64,000 nt of DNA from Parapedobacter flavus (GTDB taxonomy: Bacteria > Bacteroidota > Bacteroidia > Sphingobacteriales > Sphingobacteriaceae), in assembly GCF_035818675.1 (NCBI RefSeq), contig NZ_JAYKZZ010000022.1, positions 62,001-126,000 of the forward strand. Reading direction: 5' to 3'. The notes under the pieces are model-generated. The model was not told where the DNA came from. It saw only the letters and a list, made by a program, of their open reading frames with translations, and did no database searches. Both the position numbers and the translations under genes were made by a program. Shown one piece after another: positions 43,993 through 52,173 of this stretch (positions are counted from its first letter, which is position 1; every line of letters begins with the position of its first letter).

Positions 43993-46374
43993 TTACGGCA
44001 GGTTATCATAACGGTACTCAAGCGCATCCAGCGACTGGATGTTTCCCTGTCGGTCCCTGCCGTAAAAGATGGTCATTTTTCGTCTGAACCGCACGAGCTC
44101 GCTTCCCTCAAATGCACGCGACCAAGGGCAGGAATGCCGTTTGATTGCCTGTAGTATTTGTTCGTGGCCGGGTTTGTCGACACCGGTAGATTTAAGTCCG
44201 GATAGCTTTCCATTTTTGAGCATGATGAATTGGACCGTGATGGAATCGGGCGTCGTCGGTGCTGCGGTTTTGTCCGTGGGCAGTCCCATGATTGATGATA
44301 GGTTTTTCAGGTAAAGTGCTACACCCAGATAAGGCTCCGGTTCTCCTTTCGCCCGGTGATAGATAGTGCTATTGTCCGTCGTGTCAAAATCAGCCGAATA
44401 GCAAGGACACATCGGGTCGATGGTAGCGGGGTCAGCGAAAATCATCAACGTTCTACGGGGAAACGTCCAGCCATACTTGGAAGCGTAATTGAATAGGTAC
44501 CCACTGTCCGCCAGGTGGACCACATACCGTTCGCCCCCCGCAGACTGGAGGCCGTCCACTTCGACAGCTTGTAAACCTTTGGGATTGATGTAATATAAGG
44601 GAAGCTGGTCGTGGATGATGGTGCCGGCGCCCGATGTGTTTTTATAGCGGCTGCGCCAATGGACGATGACCTTTTCGGGCGGCAAACCGGTATGCTTTTG
44701 AATGAGTTCTGGCAGGGGGATACGTTCGGCAAAAAAATCCTCATCGGTGTAAACTCGGATGGTGCCGTGGTACCCGGTGCCGTCAATCACGGTGTCCTGT
44801 GTCGATTTCTCGATGCGGTGATACGCTTCTGCCCTCGACGACCGGATGGTATATGGGCTCACCTGTATATCGTTGATGAAATAGGCGGGTTCGTCCGTAT
44901 ACGGACGGGCCGGTGGCGGTGGATACCAGGGGGTGTGGAAATAAACTGCGCCGGCCAGGATCTTGCTCAGCTTTGCTTCGGGGTAGTCAGTCAGCTGATC
45001 GTGGGCAATCGTTCCCCCGTTCAATATAAATTGGTCATTTTCAAACGTTCCGAATGTTGTCGGGAATAATGCGGCACTATCCGGAGGTGTGGGATTTGCC
45101 CGCCGCGAATGTGATCTCTGCTGCAAATATGATGTTTTAATTTCTACCGGCAAGGTTACAAAGGTATCCAGCGACAGGAGGTTGCCGCTTTGGTCTTTAC
45201 GGTAATGGATTTTCATTTTTCGCCTAGCGATTACCGGGCGCCCGCCTTGTACCGCGGGCAACCATACGCAGGCAAGCTTTTTGATGGCCTGCAGCATGTC
45301 TTCATGGCCGGGCTTATCCAGTTCATTGCCTTCGAGTGCCGTCAGCATCCCATTCCGCAGCACGATGAATTGGACGGTGATGGAATCGGGCCTGCTGGTT
45401 ACGTGGGGAGTATCGGCAGGCAGTCCCAGGGTTGCCGACAGTTTTTTCAGGTAGTCTGCTTCGCACCCCTTGCCGTGACAGGGCCGGGGTTTGATTTCCG
45501 TGCTGGTGAAGATAGCTTGGCCTTCCGGGTCAAAATCAGTCACATAACATGGTGCGACGGTGTCAATAGCCAAAGGGTTTTCAAAAAGCAATCTACCTTT
45601 TGGTGTGCTCCGGCGGTAACTGTTGTCAATCACGTGGACCACATACCGTTCGCCTTCCGCGAATTGGATGCGATCGACTTCCACCGCTCGCACGTCATAC
45701 CGAAAAAAAGCGGATACGTTTGGCGTATTGCCTCGTTTTTTAATGCTGAAGTAATGGATGGGGAAATGATCACGGATAATCACGCCGAATTCGTCCCCGT
45801 CCCGGTATTGGGACGCGGAGCTGCGCCAATGAACGATCACTTTATCGGGCGGCAAGCCCGCGTATTGATGGATGAGCTGTGGCAGCGCGGTGCGATGAGC
45901 AAAAAAATCCTCGTCGGTATGCACCTGTATACAGCCCTTGTACAACGTGCCGTTTATCAAGGTGTCCCCAACCGACTTTTCAATTCGGGTATAGGCTTCC
46001 ACCTCGGTTTGCCGGATATGAAAAGGACTGACTTGCCTGCCGTTGACGAAATAGGCCGGATCATCGGCATAACGGACGGAAGGGGCATACCGTTCTTGCG
46101 TATGGAAGTATACGGCACCGGGGTAGTTATGCCCTCCAAGCGTAATGACATAAGGGAATACGTTATTCAATGTCGCACCCGGGTACTCGGCCAATTCATG
46201 CTGTTCGATGACCTTTCCATTCAGTATAAACGCGTAATTTTCAAAGGATCCATGCCTTTTCGGAAATAAGGTGGCACTATCCGGATAGGTGGAATATACC
46301 TGCTGGGACAGCACTGGGATAGTGGATAAAACCAACAGAAAAACGGCTAAATAGCGCATGGAATACGGTGTCAT
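43993..46374 (-). CDS. exported protein with two internal repeats and TonB-like C-terminal segments
   Basis: A 793-residue protein with a signal peptide (LAVFLLVLSTIPVLSQQ). It consists of two repeats of about 390 residues (roughly 24-405 and 430-793). Each carries DSAxLFP, FENxxFILNG, PAYFxNxxQVSP, TDEDFFAxRxxLPxLI, GLPPxKVIVHWRS and a C-terminal segment with VQFIVLRNGMLTALEG, KPGHEDMLQAIK and WLPAVQGGRPV. The last segment resembles the TonB C-terminal domain (W-x-PA-x-x-G-x-x-V). The second repeat is shorter in places. A transport or envelope-signalling role is possible, but no system is known. The family is tandemly duplicated next door. Confidence 0.75.
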   Translation of the reverse strand: MTPYSMRYLAVFLLVLSTIPVLSQQVYSTYPDSATLFPKRHGSFENYAFILNGKVIEQHELAEYPGATLNNVFPYVITLGGHNYPGAVYFHTQERYAPSVRYADDPAYFVNGRQVSPFHIRQTEVEAYTRIEKSVGDTLINGTLYKGCIQVHTDEDFFAHRTALPQLIHQYAGLPPDKVIVHWRSSASQYRDGDEFGVIIRDHFPIHYFSIKKRGNTPNVSAFFRYDVRAVEVDRIQFAEGERYVVHVIDNSYRRSTPKGRLLFENPLAIDTVAPCYVTDFDPEGQAIFTSTEIKPRPCHGKGCEADYLKKLSATLGLPADTPHVTSRPDSITVQFIVLRNGMLTALEGNELDKPGHEDMLQAIKKLACVWLPAVQGGRPVIARRKMKIHYRKDQSGNLLSLDTFVTLPVEIKTSYLQQRSHSRRANPTPPDSAALFPTTFGTFENDQFILNGGTIAHDQLTDYPEAKLSKILAGAVYFHTPWYPPPPARPYTDEPAYFINDIQVSPYTIRSSRAEAYHRIEKSTQDTVIDGTGYHGTIRVYTDEDFFAERIPLPELIQKHTGLPPEKVIVHWRSRYKNTSGAGTIIHDQLPLYYINPKGLQAVEVDGLQSAGGERYVVHLADSGYLFNYASKYGWTFPRRTLMIFADPATIDPMCPCYSADFDTTDNSTIYHRAKGEPEPYLGVALYLKNLSSIMGLPTDKTAAPTTPDSITVQFIMLKNGKLSGLKSTGVDKPGHEQILQAIKRHSCPWSRAFEGSELVRFRRKMTIFYGRDRQGNIQSLDALEYRYDNLP

Positions 46375-46463
46375 CGTGGCATATAATCGTTAGTGTCAGC
46401 TAAGCTAGCTTTTTGAATTCAATTATCCAATGATTCTCCGGATTTATTGGTGAATGTACGCAA

Positions 46464-46514
46464 CGGCCGGTGGAGTTGAAACAGGCGATCGTCAAGGCGA
46501 AAGCAGCGACCTGA
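46464..46514 (+). pseudogene. fossil 3' end of the PH-like membrane protein gene
   Basis: Sixteen codons (RPVELKQAIVKAKAAT) and a TGA match the end of the gene at 43924-43974 (RQVELEQAILKAKAAT). The DNA match runs on past the stop (CTGATTTATCCCTGA) into the tail of the next gene. It marks the junction of a tandem duplication 2,540 bases long. Confidence 0.85.
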
Positions 46515-46533
46515 TTTATCCCTGACCATTCAG

Positions 46534-47130
46534 TTAAGGCACGTTATCGTATCGGTATTCAAGCGCATCCAGCGACCGTATTTCGCCGTTTTGGCCTTTA
46601 CTGTAGTCGATTTTTATTTTGCATGCTGTGTGTAGCGGGCGACCGCCCGTCACGCCGGGAACCCAGACACAGGCGAGTCTTTTAATGGCCTGCAGTATGT
46701 CTTGGTGACCGGGTTTGTTGAGGTCGGTGCATTCGAGCGCGGTCATCCTCCCCTTCCGGAGCACGATGAATTGGACGATGATGGAATCGGGCGTCGTGGA
46801 CGCATTAAGCGCATCGGCAGGCAGCCCCATGACTGCCGATAAATTTTTCAAGTAAGTCTCCTCGCATCCGAGACCCCTACAAGGTTGGGGCTTAACTTCC
46901 GTGCTGGTGAAAACAGTATGGCCTGCTAGATCAAAATCAGCTACATAACATGGAGCGACGGTGTCAACGGGCAAAGACGGAGGGTATTCAAAAAGCAATG
47001 TCTTCTTCGGTATGGGCCACAAGAACGTGGCGCTATCCGGATCGGTGGAACGTACCTGCTGGGATAGCACGGATGTGGCGGATAATACCAAAAGAAGGGT
47101 GGCTAAATACCGCACTGAATGCTGGGTCAT
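46534..47130 (-). CDS. shortened paralogue of the 793-residue exported protein
   Basis: A 198-residue protein with signal peptide (LATLLLVLSATSVLSQQ). After DSATF it jumps straight to the region equivalent to KGRLLFENP of the first repeat of the neighbour and keeps the TonB-like end: VAPCYVADFD, EETYLKNLSAVMGLP, VQFIVLRKGRMTALE, WVPGVTGGRPL. About 240 residues of the middle are absent with the frame kept, so it may still be made. The protein ends with LDALEYRYDNVP like the neighbour. Its 5' flank is also duplicated. Confidence 0.75.
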   Translation of the reverse strand: MTQHSVRYLATLLLVLSATSVLSQQVRSTDPDSATFLWPIPKKTLLFEYPPSLPVDTVAPCYVADFDLAGHTVFTSTEVKPQPCRGLGCEETYLKNLSAVMGLPADALNASTTPDSIIVQFIVLRKGRMTALECTDLNKPGHQDILQAIKRLACVWVPGVTGGRPLHTACKIKIDYSKGQNGEIRSLDALEYRYDNVP

Positions 47131-47277
47131 CGGCTCGTAATTGTTGGTATCGGCTAATTTAGCCTTTTGAATTCATTTATCCAACAATCCGTTGGATTTA
47201 TTGGTGAACGTACCTTCGGTTGGTACAAGGGGCGAAAAAAGAGGCGACGAAAGTCCCGTAAATCAATAGTGACAAAC

Positions 47278-47308
47278 TTGCATGTAAATCCATTTTTATG
47301 TAAGTTTG
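47278..47308 (+). promoter_or_regulatory. promoter of the DUF4834-recF-DUF721 operon, leaderless layout
   Basis: TTG (47278-47280), 20 bases, TAAGTTTG (47301-47308), a perfect match, 7 bases before the ATG. Confidence 0.65.
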
Positions 47309-47315
47309 TATCAAT

Positions 47316-47612
47316 ATGGGATTATTGAAGTTTTTAGTCATCGCAATAGCCGTTCTGTGGTTGGTACGTTTGGTAGCACGGCTCCTTTTCCCATGGGCGA
47401 TGCGCAAGATGGCAGAAAAGGTAATGGGCAACGCCCAACAACAATACCAACAAGGAAATACGACGTTCCGTGGGGCTAACCCCAGTGGCCGGCGCCAGCC
47501 GGATGGCAAGGTGCGCATCGAGTACATGCCGCCACAGGACAAACCCAAAAACGGCGCTAAAAACGCCGGTGAATTTGTGGATTTCGAAGAAATCAAGTCG
47601 TCTGCTGAATAG
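47316..47612 (+). CDS. DUF4834 family protein
   Basis: A 98-residue protein with one N-terminal membrane helix (LLKFLVIAIAVLWLVRLVA) and a hydrophilic Gly/Asn/Gln-rich tail (RVEY-type end: GKVRIEYMPPQ, GEFVDFEEIK). It matches DUF4834, a Bacteroidota-specific small protein often found ahead of recF. Its role is unknown. It is separated from recF by 8 bases. Confidence 0.85.
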   Translation: MGLLKFLVIAIAVLWLVRLVARLLFPWAMRKMAEKVMGNAQQQYQQGNTTFRGANPSGRRQPDGKVRIEYMPPQDKPKNGAKNAGEFVDFEEIKSSAE

Positions 47613-47620
47613 CTGCCTAT

Positions 47621-48745
47621 ATGTGGCTAAAACAACTCGCTGTCCTTAATTTTAAGAATTATACCGAAGCTACGCTGCACTTTGCACCGGAGGTGAATGC
47701 GTTTACAGGGCCCAACGGCGCCGGCAAGACAAACCTGTTGGATGCTATCCATTACCTGTCCTTGTGCAAAAGCTTCTTCAACCCCATCGACTCGCAGCAG
47801 ATCCGCCGTGATGCTGAATGGTTTATGGTGCAGGGTGAGTTTGACAAGGAGGGCCAGCCGGATACGGTGGCGTGCAGCCTCAAACGTAACCAGAAGAAAC
47901 AATTCAAGAAGAATAAAAAGGCCTATAACCGCTTGGCCGACCATATCGGTCTATTCCCGCTGGTGATGGTGTCGCCAAGCGACTCCGCCATCGTTACCGA
48001 TGGCAGCGAGGAACGCCGCCGATTCATAGACAGCGTGATCTCGCAGACCGACCTGGCTTACCTCGATGGACTCATCGCTTATAATAAATGCCTCGCGCAA
48101 CGCAACAGCTTGTTGAAACAGGCTGCCAGGGGTGGCGTGCTGGACCGTAGCCTGCTGGAAGTGCTCGATATGCAGCTGGTGGAGCTCGGGGTGCCTATTT
48201 TTGAAAAACGCCAGGCGTTCATGGCCGAGTTTATTCCCGAGTTCGACCGCCATTACCGGTTCCTCACCGACACAGCCGAAACGGTGTCTTTGGTATACGA
48301 ATCGCAACTGATGCAGGGTTCGTTCGCTGCATTGCTGGCGCAGCATCTGGAGCGCGATCGCCTGCTGGAACGGACCACCGCGGGCATACACAAAGACGAC
48401 CTGGTCTTCGCTATCCACGGCGATATGCCACTCAAGAAATTCGGGTCGCAAGGGCAACAGAAGTCTTTCCTGATTGCGTTGAAGCTGGCGCAGTATAGTT
48501 TCCTGCACCGCCGGAAAGGGTTCAAGCCACTGCTGCTGCTCGATGATATCTTCGATAAGCTGGACGACCAGCGTACCCGGAAGCTGATGCAGATGGTGTC
48601 TGACGATGATTTCGGGCAGATATTCCTAACCGATACGGATTCCATGCGGATAAAGCGTATCTTTGATGAGATAAACCGAAGTGTGCAGGTTTTCGAAATT
48701 GACGACGGCACGGCACATCAATTGGAGCAGCATGAGCAGGGGTGA
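47621..48745 (+). CDS. recF: DNA replication and repair protein RecF
   Basis: SMC-like ATPase that helps load RecA at single-strand gaps (cytoplasm). It has 374 residues, Walker A GPNGAGKTNLLDAI, signature FGSQGQQKSFLIALKLAQ and Walker B PLLLLDDIFDKLD, with the RecF-type N-terminus LKQLAVLNFKNYTEATL. It lies between DUF4834 and DUF721; the end overlaps the latter by 14 bases. Confidence 0.96.
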   Translation: MWLKQLAVLNFKNYTEATLHFAPEVNAFTGPNGAGKTNLLDAIHYLSLCKSFFNPIDSQQIRRDAEWFMVQGEFDKEGQPDTVACSLKRNQKKQFKKNKKAYNRLADHIGLFPLVMVSPSDSAIVTDGSEERRRFIDSVISQTDLAYLDGLIAYNKCLAQRNSLLKQAARGGVLDRSLLEVLDMQLVELGVPIFEKRQAFMAEFIPEFDRHYRFLTDTAETVSLVYESQLMQGSFAALLAQHLERDRLLERTTAGIHKDDLVFAIHGDMPLKKFGSQGQQKSFLIALKLAQYSFLHRRKGFKPLLLLDDIFDKLDDQRTRKLMQMVSDDDFGQIFLTDTDSMRIKRIFDEINRSVQVFEIDDGTAHQLEQHEQG

Positions 48746-49022
48746 AGACATGACCATCAAGGAAGCCATCGAGCGTATGCTCGATGTGTACCGGCTGCGG
48801 CGCAAGTTTGACGAAACCGCTCTTGTATCGGCTTGGCCCGAGTTGATGGGCAAGGCTATCGCCAGCCGCACCAAGCAGCTGTATGTGCGCGACAAGAAAC
48901 TGTTTGTTAAGGTCGAATCATCGGTCATTAAAAGTGAGCTGGTGCTCATGCGGTCGCAGATTATCGGTCGTCTCAATGAGCATGTGGGGCAGGTGGTGAT
49001 CGAAGACCTGGTTTTACTCTGA
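48732..49022 (+). CDS. DUF721 (DciA-like) protein
   Basis: About 96 residues. The DUF721 pattern is clear: TIKEAIERMLDVYRLRRKFDE (in parts), ALVSAWPELMGKAIASRT, LFVKVESSVIKSELVLM and IIGRLNEHVG. DUF721 includes DciA, the loader of the replicative helicase in bacteria without DnaC. The ATG at 48732 overlaps recF by 14 bases; a second ATG at 48750 (MTIKE) is also possible. The 3' end overlaps the response regulator gene by 9 bases. Confidence 0.9.
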   Translation: MSRGEDMTIKEAIERMLDVYRLRRKFDETALVSAWPELMGKAIASRTKQLYVRDKKLFVKVESSVIKSELVLMRSQIIGRLNEHVGQVVIEDLVLL

Positions 49023-49724
49023 CGACGGTACAGAGAGGATAAAGCCAACGCCGTAGCTGTTCTCGATACGTACCCCCGAGCCCGATTGCCGCAACAGCTT
49101 ACGGAGCCGCGATATGAACACATCGAGGCTGCGCCCCATGAAATAGTCGTTTTCGCCCCAAAACCGGATCAACAGGTCTTCGCGTTTCACAATGGTATTG
49201 CGATGAGTATACAGGTATTCCAGCAACTCGCCCTCGCGTAGCGTTACCGTTGTTTTCACACGGCCATCCACCGACAAGCTCAACGCTTCCTTATTTAGTG
49301 TAATGTTGCCGATTTGAATGGTTTCGGCAGGGGGATCCGCCACCGCTACGACATTTTTCCGCCGTACGATGTTGCGGATGCGCAATACCAGTTCGTCGAT
49401 ATCAAACGGTTTGGTAATGTAGTCCATCGCGCCCATATCCAGCCCCAGCAGCCGGTCTTTTTTCTCCTTGCGGGCGGTAAGGAATAGGAAGTAAGCGTTT
49501 TTGTCGTGCGCCATGATTTTCTGCGCCAGGTCGAAGCCGTTGAAGTCGGGCAGTTGGATGTCGATGATGACCAGGCTGTACGTATTTCCGCCCCGAAGAT
49601 ATTCCTGGTAGGCTGTTTTCCCATCCACGCACCAAGTGACCTCGAAATTCATCGCTTCTAGGTATTGTTTGGTTACATTGCCCAGATCCATTTCGTCTTC
49701 TACGTATAGTAATTTCGGATTCAT
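49014..49724 (-). CDS. response regulator, OmpR class
   Basis: Transcription factor of a two-component pair, 236 residues. Receiver with KLLYVEDEMDLG, phospho-acceptor Asp55 in IIDIQLPDFNG and MDYITKPF; winged-helix output with VTLREGELLEYLYTHRNTIVKRE (in parts), LLIRFWGENDYFMGRSLDV and NSYGVGFIL. Eight bases separate it from the kinase gene, with which it forms an operon. Confidence 0.95.
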   Translation of the reverse strand: MNPKLLYVEDEMDLGNVTKQYLEAMNFEVTWCVDGKTAYQEYLRGGNTYSLVIIDIQLPDFNGFDLAQKIMAHDKNAYFLFLTARKEKKDRLLGLDMGAMDYITKPFDIDELVLRIRNIVRRKNVVAVADPPAETIQIGNITLNKEALSLSVDGRVKTTVTLREGELLEYLYTHRNTIVKREDLLIRFWGENDYFMGRSLDVFISRLRKLLRQSGSGVRIENSYGVGFILSVPSSE

Positions 49725-49732
49725 CTTCTGCG

Positions 49733-51163
49733 TTAACTTTTATGTGGGATATGGATGGTGAACTGGCTGCCGATATGTTCCCTGCTCTCCACGGAGAGGG
49801 TCCACCCATGACTTTTGATGCATTGGTAGGTGTAATAGAGTCCCAATCCCAGCCCCGAGATATGCTGGGCCCCCTGCTTCTGGAAACGGTAGAACTTTTC
49901 GAATACATGTTCGATCTCTCTGTCCGGAATACCCGTGCCATTGTCTGATACCTTTAGCTGAATGGTGTTTTCGGTAAGTATGGTCTCTACCACGACCTGC
50001 TTATATTCGCTGCGGTTGTATTTGATGGCATTGTCAAATAGGTTTAGCAGCATCGTGGTGAAAAAAAACTTATTGAGCTCCACATCAAGGGGCTGCGCAA
50101 CGGTTTGCAGGGTCACGGCAGCGTTCTGGATCGATAGCTTTACGTTGTAGTCGGTAATCATTTCATTCAGCAGCTGGTTGAGTTCGTAGCGCTCTTTCTG
50201 TAGCGTGGCGTCATCCATCGTGGTGATGTCCATCACCTGGTCAAATAGCTTCTGCAGGCGGAGGGATTGCCGCTCGATGATTTTCGTGAGGGGCTTGATG
50301 TTTTCTGCATTGGCCAAGACGTTATCGTTTTGCATATTCTTGTTGGCAACGATGATGGTGGAGAGGGGCGTATTGAATTCGTGCGTAATGCTGTTGACGA
50401 AGTCCGACTTCATCTCAGCCAGTTTTTTCTGGCGGAGCCAGTTCCGATAGGTCACGTAATAGATTGACACCACGCAGCCGATGGCAAACAGTGCGAGTAG
50501 TAGCGTAGGCATCATCAGGCTCATCACACGCCAGGTACGATTGCGGTGGTCGGCATGCAGCGAGAAGGTCATCCAATAATTATAGTCTTCGGCGTTGCTG
50601 ACTGTGATGTTGCTGATTTCATTTTGTGGCAACGGCGTGTTGAGTGCACCGCCGATGCGGACGCCTATGGGTGTATTCAGGCTGTCTACAAGAAAGGGGG
50701 GTGGTTCGTTGGCCTGATAGATGTTGACGACCGTCATGTTTTTGAAAACCAACTGGATGTCGTTGATGGTAAGCAAATATTCGAGATCCTCGTCCAGTTG
50801 GTATTCCGTTTTAACGGCCGCAAAAAGGCTATCCATGGTGTTGCCCGCCCGGAGTGCGTGGAACATGCTGTCGAGCATGAGGTTTTTTTCGTGCGCAAAA
50901 ACCGCTGGGCCTTGCCGGTAAGCCGCTTCTAATGCATGGATATTACCCATCACATATCGATCGATGATGGCTACGCCGCCCGGAAACACTTTGTCGTTGC
51001 GGATACGCTGGGTGTAGCGCTCGTTGATGAGCGTTTTCTCAACGGCCTGGTACTGCTCGTCCCTCAACTTAAAGGTATTGAACGTAAGGTAGAACACCAC
51101 GGAAATCAATAAAATGAGTCCCAGCAGGGAAACACCTTTATGTGTCGTCAACGAATACCGCAT
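49733..51163 (-). CDS. sensor histidine kinase
   Basis: Inner-membrane kinase of 476 residues. Transmembrane helices lie at about 13-30 and 220-243, around a periplasmic sensor region of some 190 residues with no known domain. HisKA motif SITHEFNTPLST puts the His at residue 261; the ATPase shows LFDNAIKYNRSE, VSDNGTGIPD and GLGLGLYYTY. No HAMP domain is evident between the second helix and HisKA. It is the partner of the OmpR-type regulator downstream. Confidence 0.94.
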   Translation of the reverse strand: MRYSLTTHKGVSLLGLILLISVVFYLTFNTFKLRDEQYQAVEKTLINERYTQRIRNDKVFPGGVAIIDRYVMGNIHALEAAYRQGPAVFAHEKNLMLDSMFHALRAGNTMDSLFAAVKTEYQLDEDLEYLLTINDIQLVFKNMTVVNIYQANEPPPFLVDSLNTPIGVRIGGALNTPLPQNEISNITVSNAEDYNYWMTFSLHADHRNRTWRVMSLMMPTLLLALFAIGCVVSIYYVTYRNWLRQKKLAEMKSDFVNSITHEFNTPLSTIIVANKNMQNDNVLANAENIKPLTKIIERQSLRLQKLFDQVMDITTMDDATLQKERYELNQLLNEMITDYNVKLSIQNAAVTLQTVAQPLDVELNKFFFTTMLLNLFDNAIKYNRSEYKQVVVETILTENTIQLKVSDNGTGIPDREIEHVFEKFYRFQKQGAQHISGLGLGLYYTYQCIKSHGWTLSVESREHIGSQFTIHIPHKS

Positions 51164-51304
51164 GTATTTACCTGATTAGCCGTTGTTTTAATAGAAGCGA
51201 ATATAGTAATGAAATCATAAGAATACGTGCCGTGCAACCGGCTATTTGATTTTTGTTAACATTTCGTTGGGCATTTGTTAACAGGCCCCGAAGCACGAAT
51301 GTAC

Positions 51305-51401
51305 TACTTTTGTTATGGTAGATGTAATTGTACCCTATTAAAACAGAATAAATCCAAATGCGGAATGGGCGACTTTTGCGAAGACAAAGGTTGCCCATTT
51401 T
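51305..51401 (+). promoter_or_regulatory. promoter element and structured leader of the BSP-like gene
   Basis: TACTTTTG (51305-51312) is a perfect -7 element; no TTG at -33. The leader of about 100 bases contains a hairpin: AATGGGCGAC (51364-51373) against GTTGCCCATT (51390-51399), followed by Ts. This resembles a terminator or attenuator placed ahead of the start codon. Confidence 0.45.
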
Positions 51402-51417
51402 TATTGCTAAAACAAAC

Positions 51418-52173
51418 ATGATAACGATTCGCCTTTTCTTTGTTGGCCTGCTCCTTGTGGTTTCCCAGGCCGGTTTGATTTCATGCGGTACAACCAAGCG
51501 TTCGGTCTCTGCCGACCGGAAGGGTGGCGGCGTGGCCGACACCTTGGTACGTGATGGCTTTGCCTTGGTGTTCATCCAGCAGGATGCGAAGTTTGATGCC
51601 ACGGTGGCCAGAAGGTTGCAGGAGGTGTTTTTCAGTGTATACCCCCCGCTGGTCGAAGCATTTAACCCGGCAGCGGTGCGTGAGGTAACACTAACCATCG
51701 ACACAGCGTATGACGGGGTGGCCTATGCTCACGATGGCCGGGTGGTGATTAGCCAGGCTTGGTTGGAAAAGAAACCGGGCGACGTGGATGTAGTGACCCA
51801 TGAAGTGATGCACATCGTACAGGCTTATCCATCGGGTAACCACCCGGGTTGGCTGGTGGAAGGGGTTGCGGATTATGTGCGCTACAAATATGGCGTGGAC
51901 AATGCCGGGGCAGGGTGGTCGTTGCCCGATGTGAAAGATGACCACCATTATAGCCAGAGCTATCGGGTTACCGCTCGCTTTCTGGATTGGATAGAAACCC
52001 ACCGGAAGCCGGGGTTGGTGAACGTGCTTGATGCCGCCATGCGTACCCGTACTTACACGGATGATGTATGGGAAGACCAAACGGGCCTTACCCTCGATGG
52101 GCTATGGGCGGCGTATGTACTTTCTTCCTATGTTCTGAAGGATGATATAACCGATAACACCGGAAAGGGCTGA
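51418..52173 (+). CDS. BSP-like (basic secretory protein) metallopeptidase, lipoprotein
   Basis: About 251 residues. A signal peptide with lipobox LISC at residues 18-21 makes it a probable lipoprotein. The mature part matches the basic secretory protein family, a presumed zinc peptidase group shared with plants: THEVMHIVQAYPSGN (HExxH-type zinc motif), PGWLVEGVADYVRYKYG, YRVTARFLDWIE and TGLTLDGLWAAY. The ATG at 51418 starts the signal peptide; upstream sequence of the same frame is the leader hairpin. The last 72 bases overlap nhaA on the other strand. Confidence 0.88.
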   Translation: MITIRLFFVGLLLVVSQAGLISCGTTKRSVSADRKGGGVADTLVRDGFALVFIQQDAKFDATVARRLQEVFFSVYPPLVEAFNPAAVREVTLTIDTAYDGVAYAHDGRVVISQAWLEKKPGDVDVVTHEVMHIVQAYPSGNHPGWLVEGVADYVRYKYGVDNAGAGWSLPDVKDDHHYSQSYRVTARFLDWIETHRKPGLVNVLDAAMRTRTYTDDVWEDQTGLTLDGLWAAYVLSSYVLKDDITDNTGKG

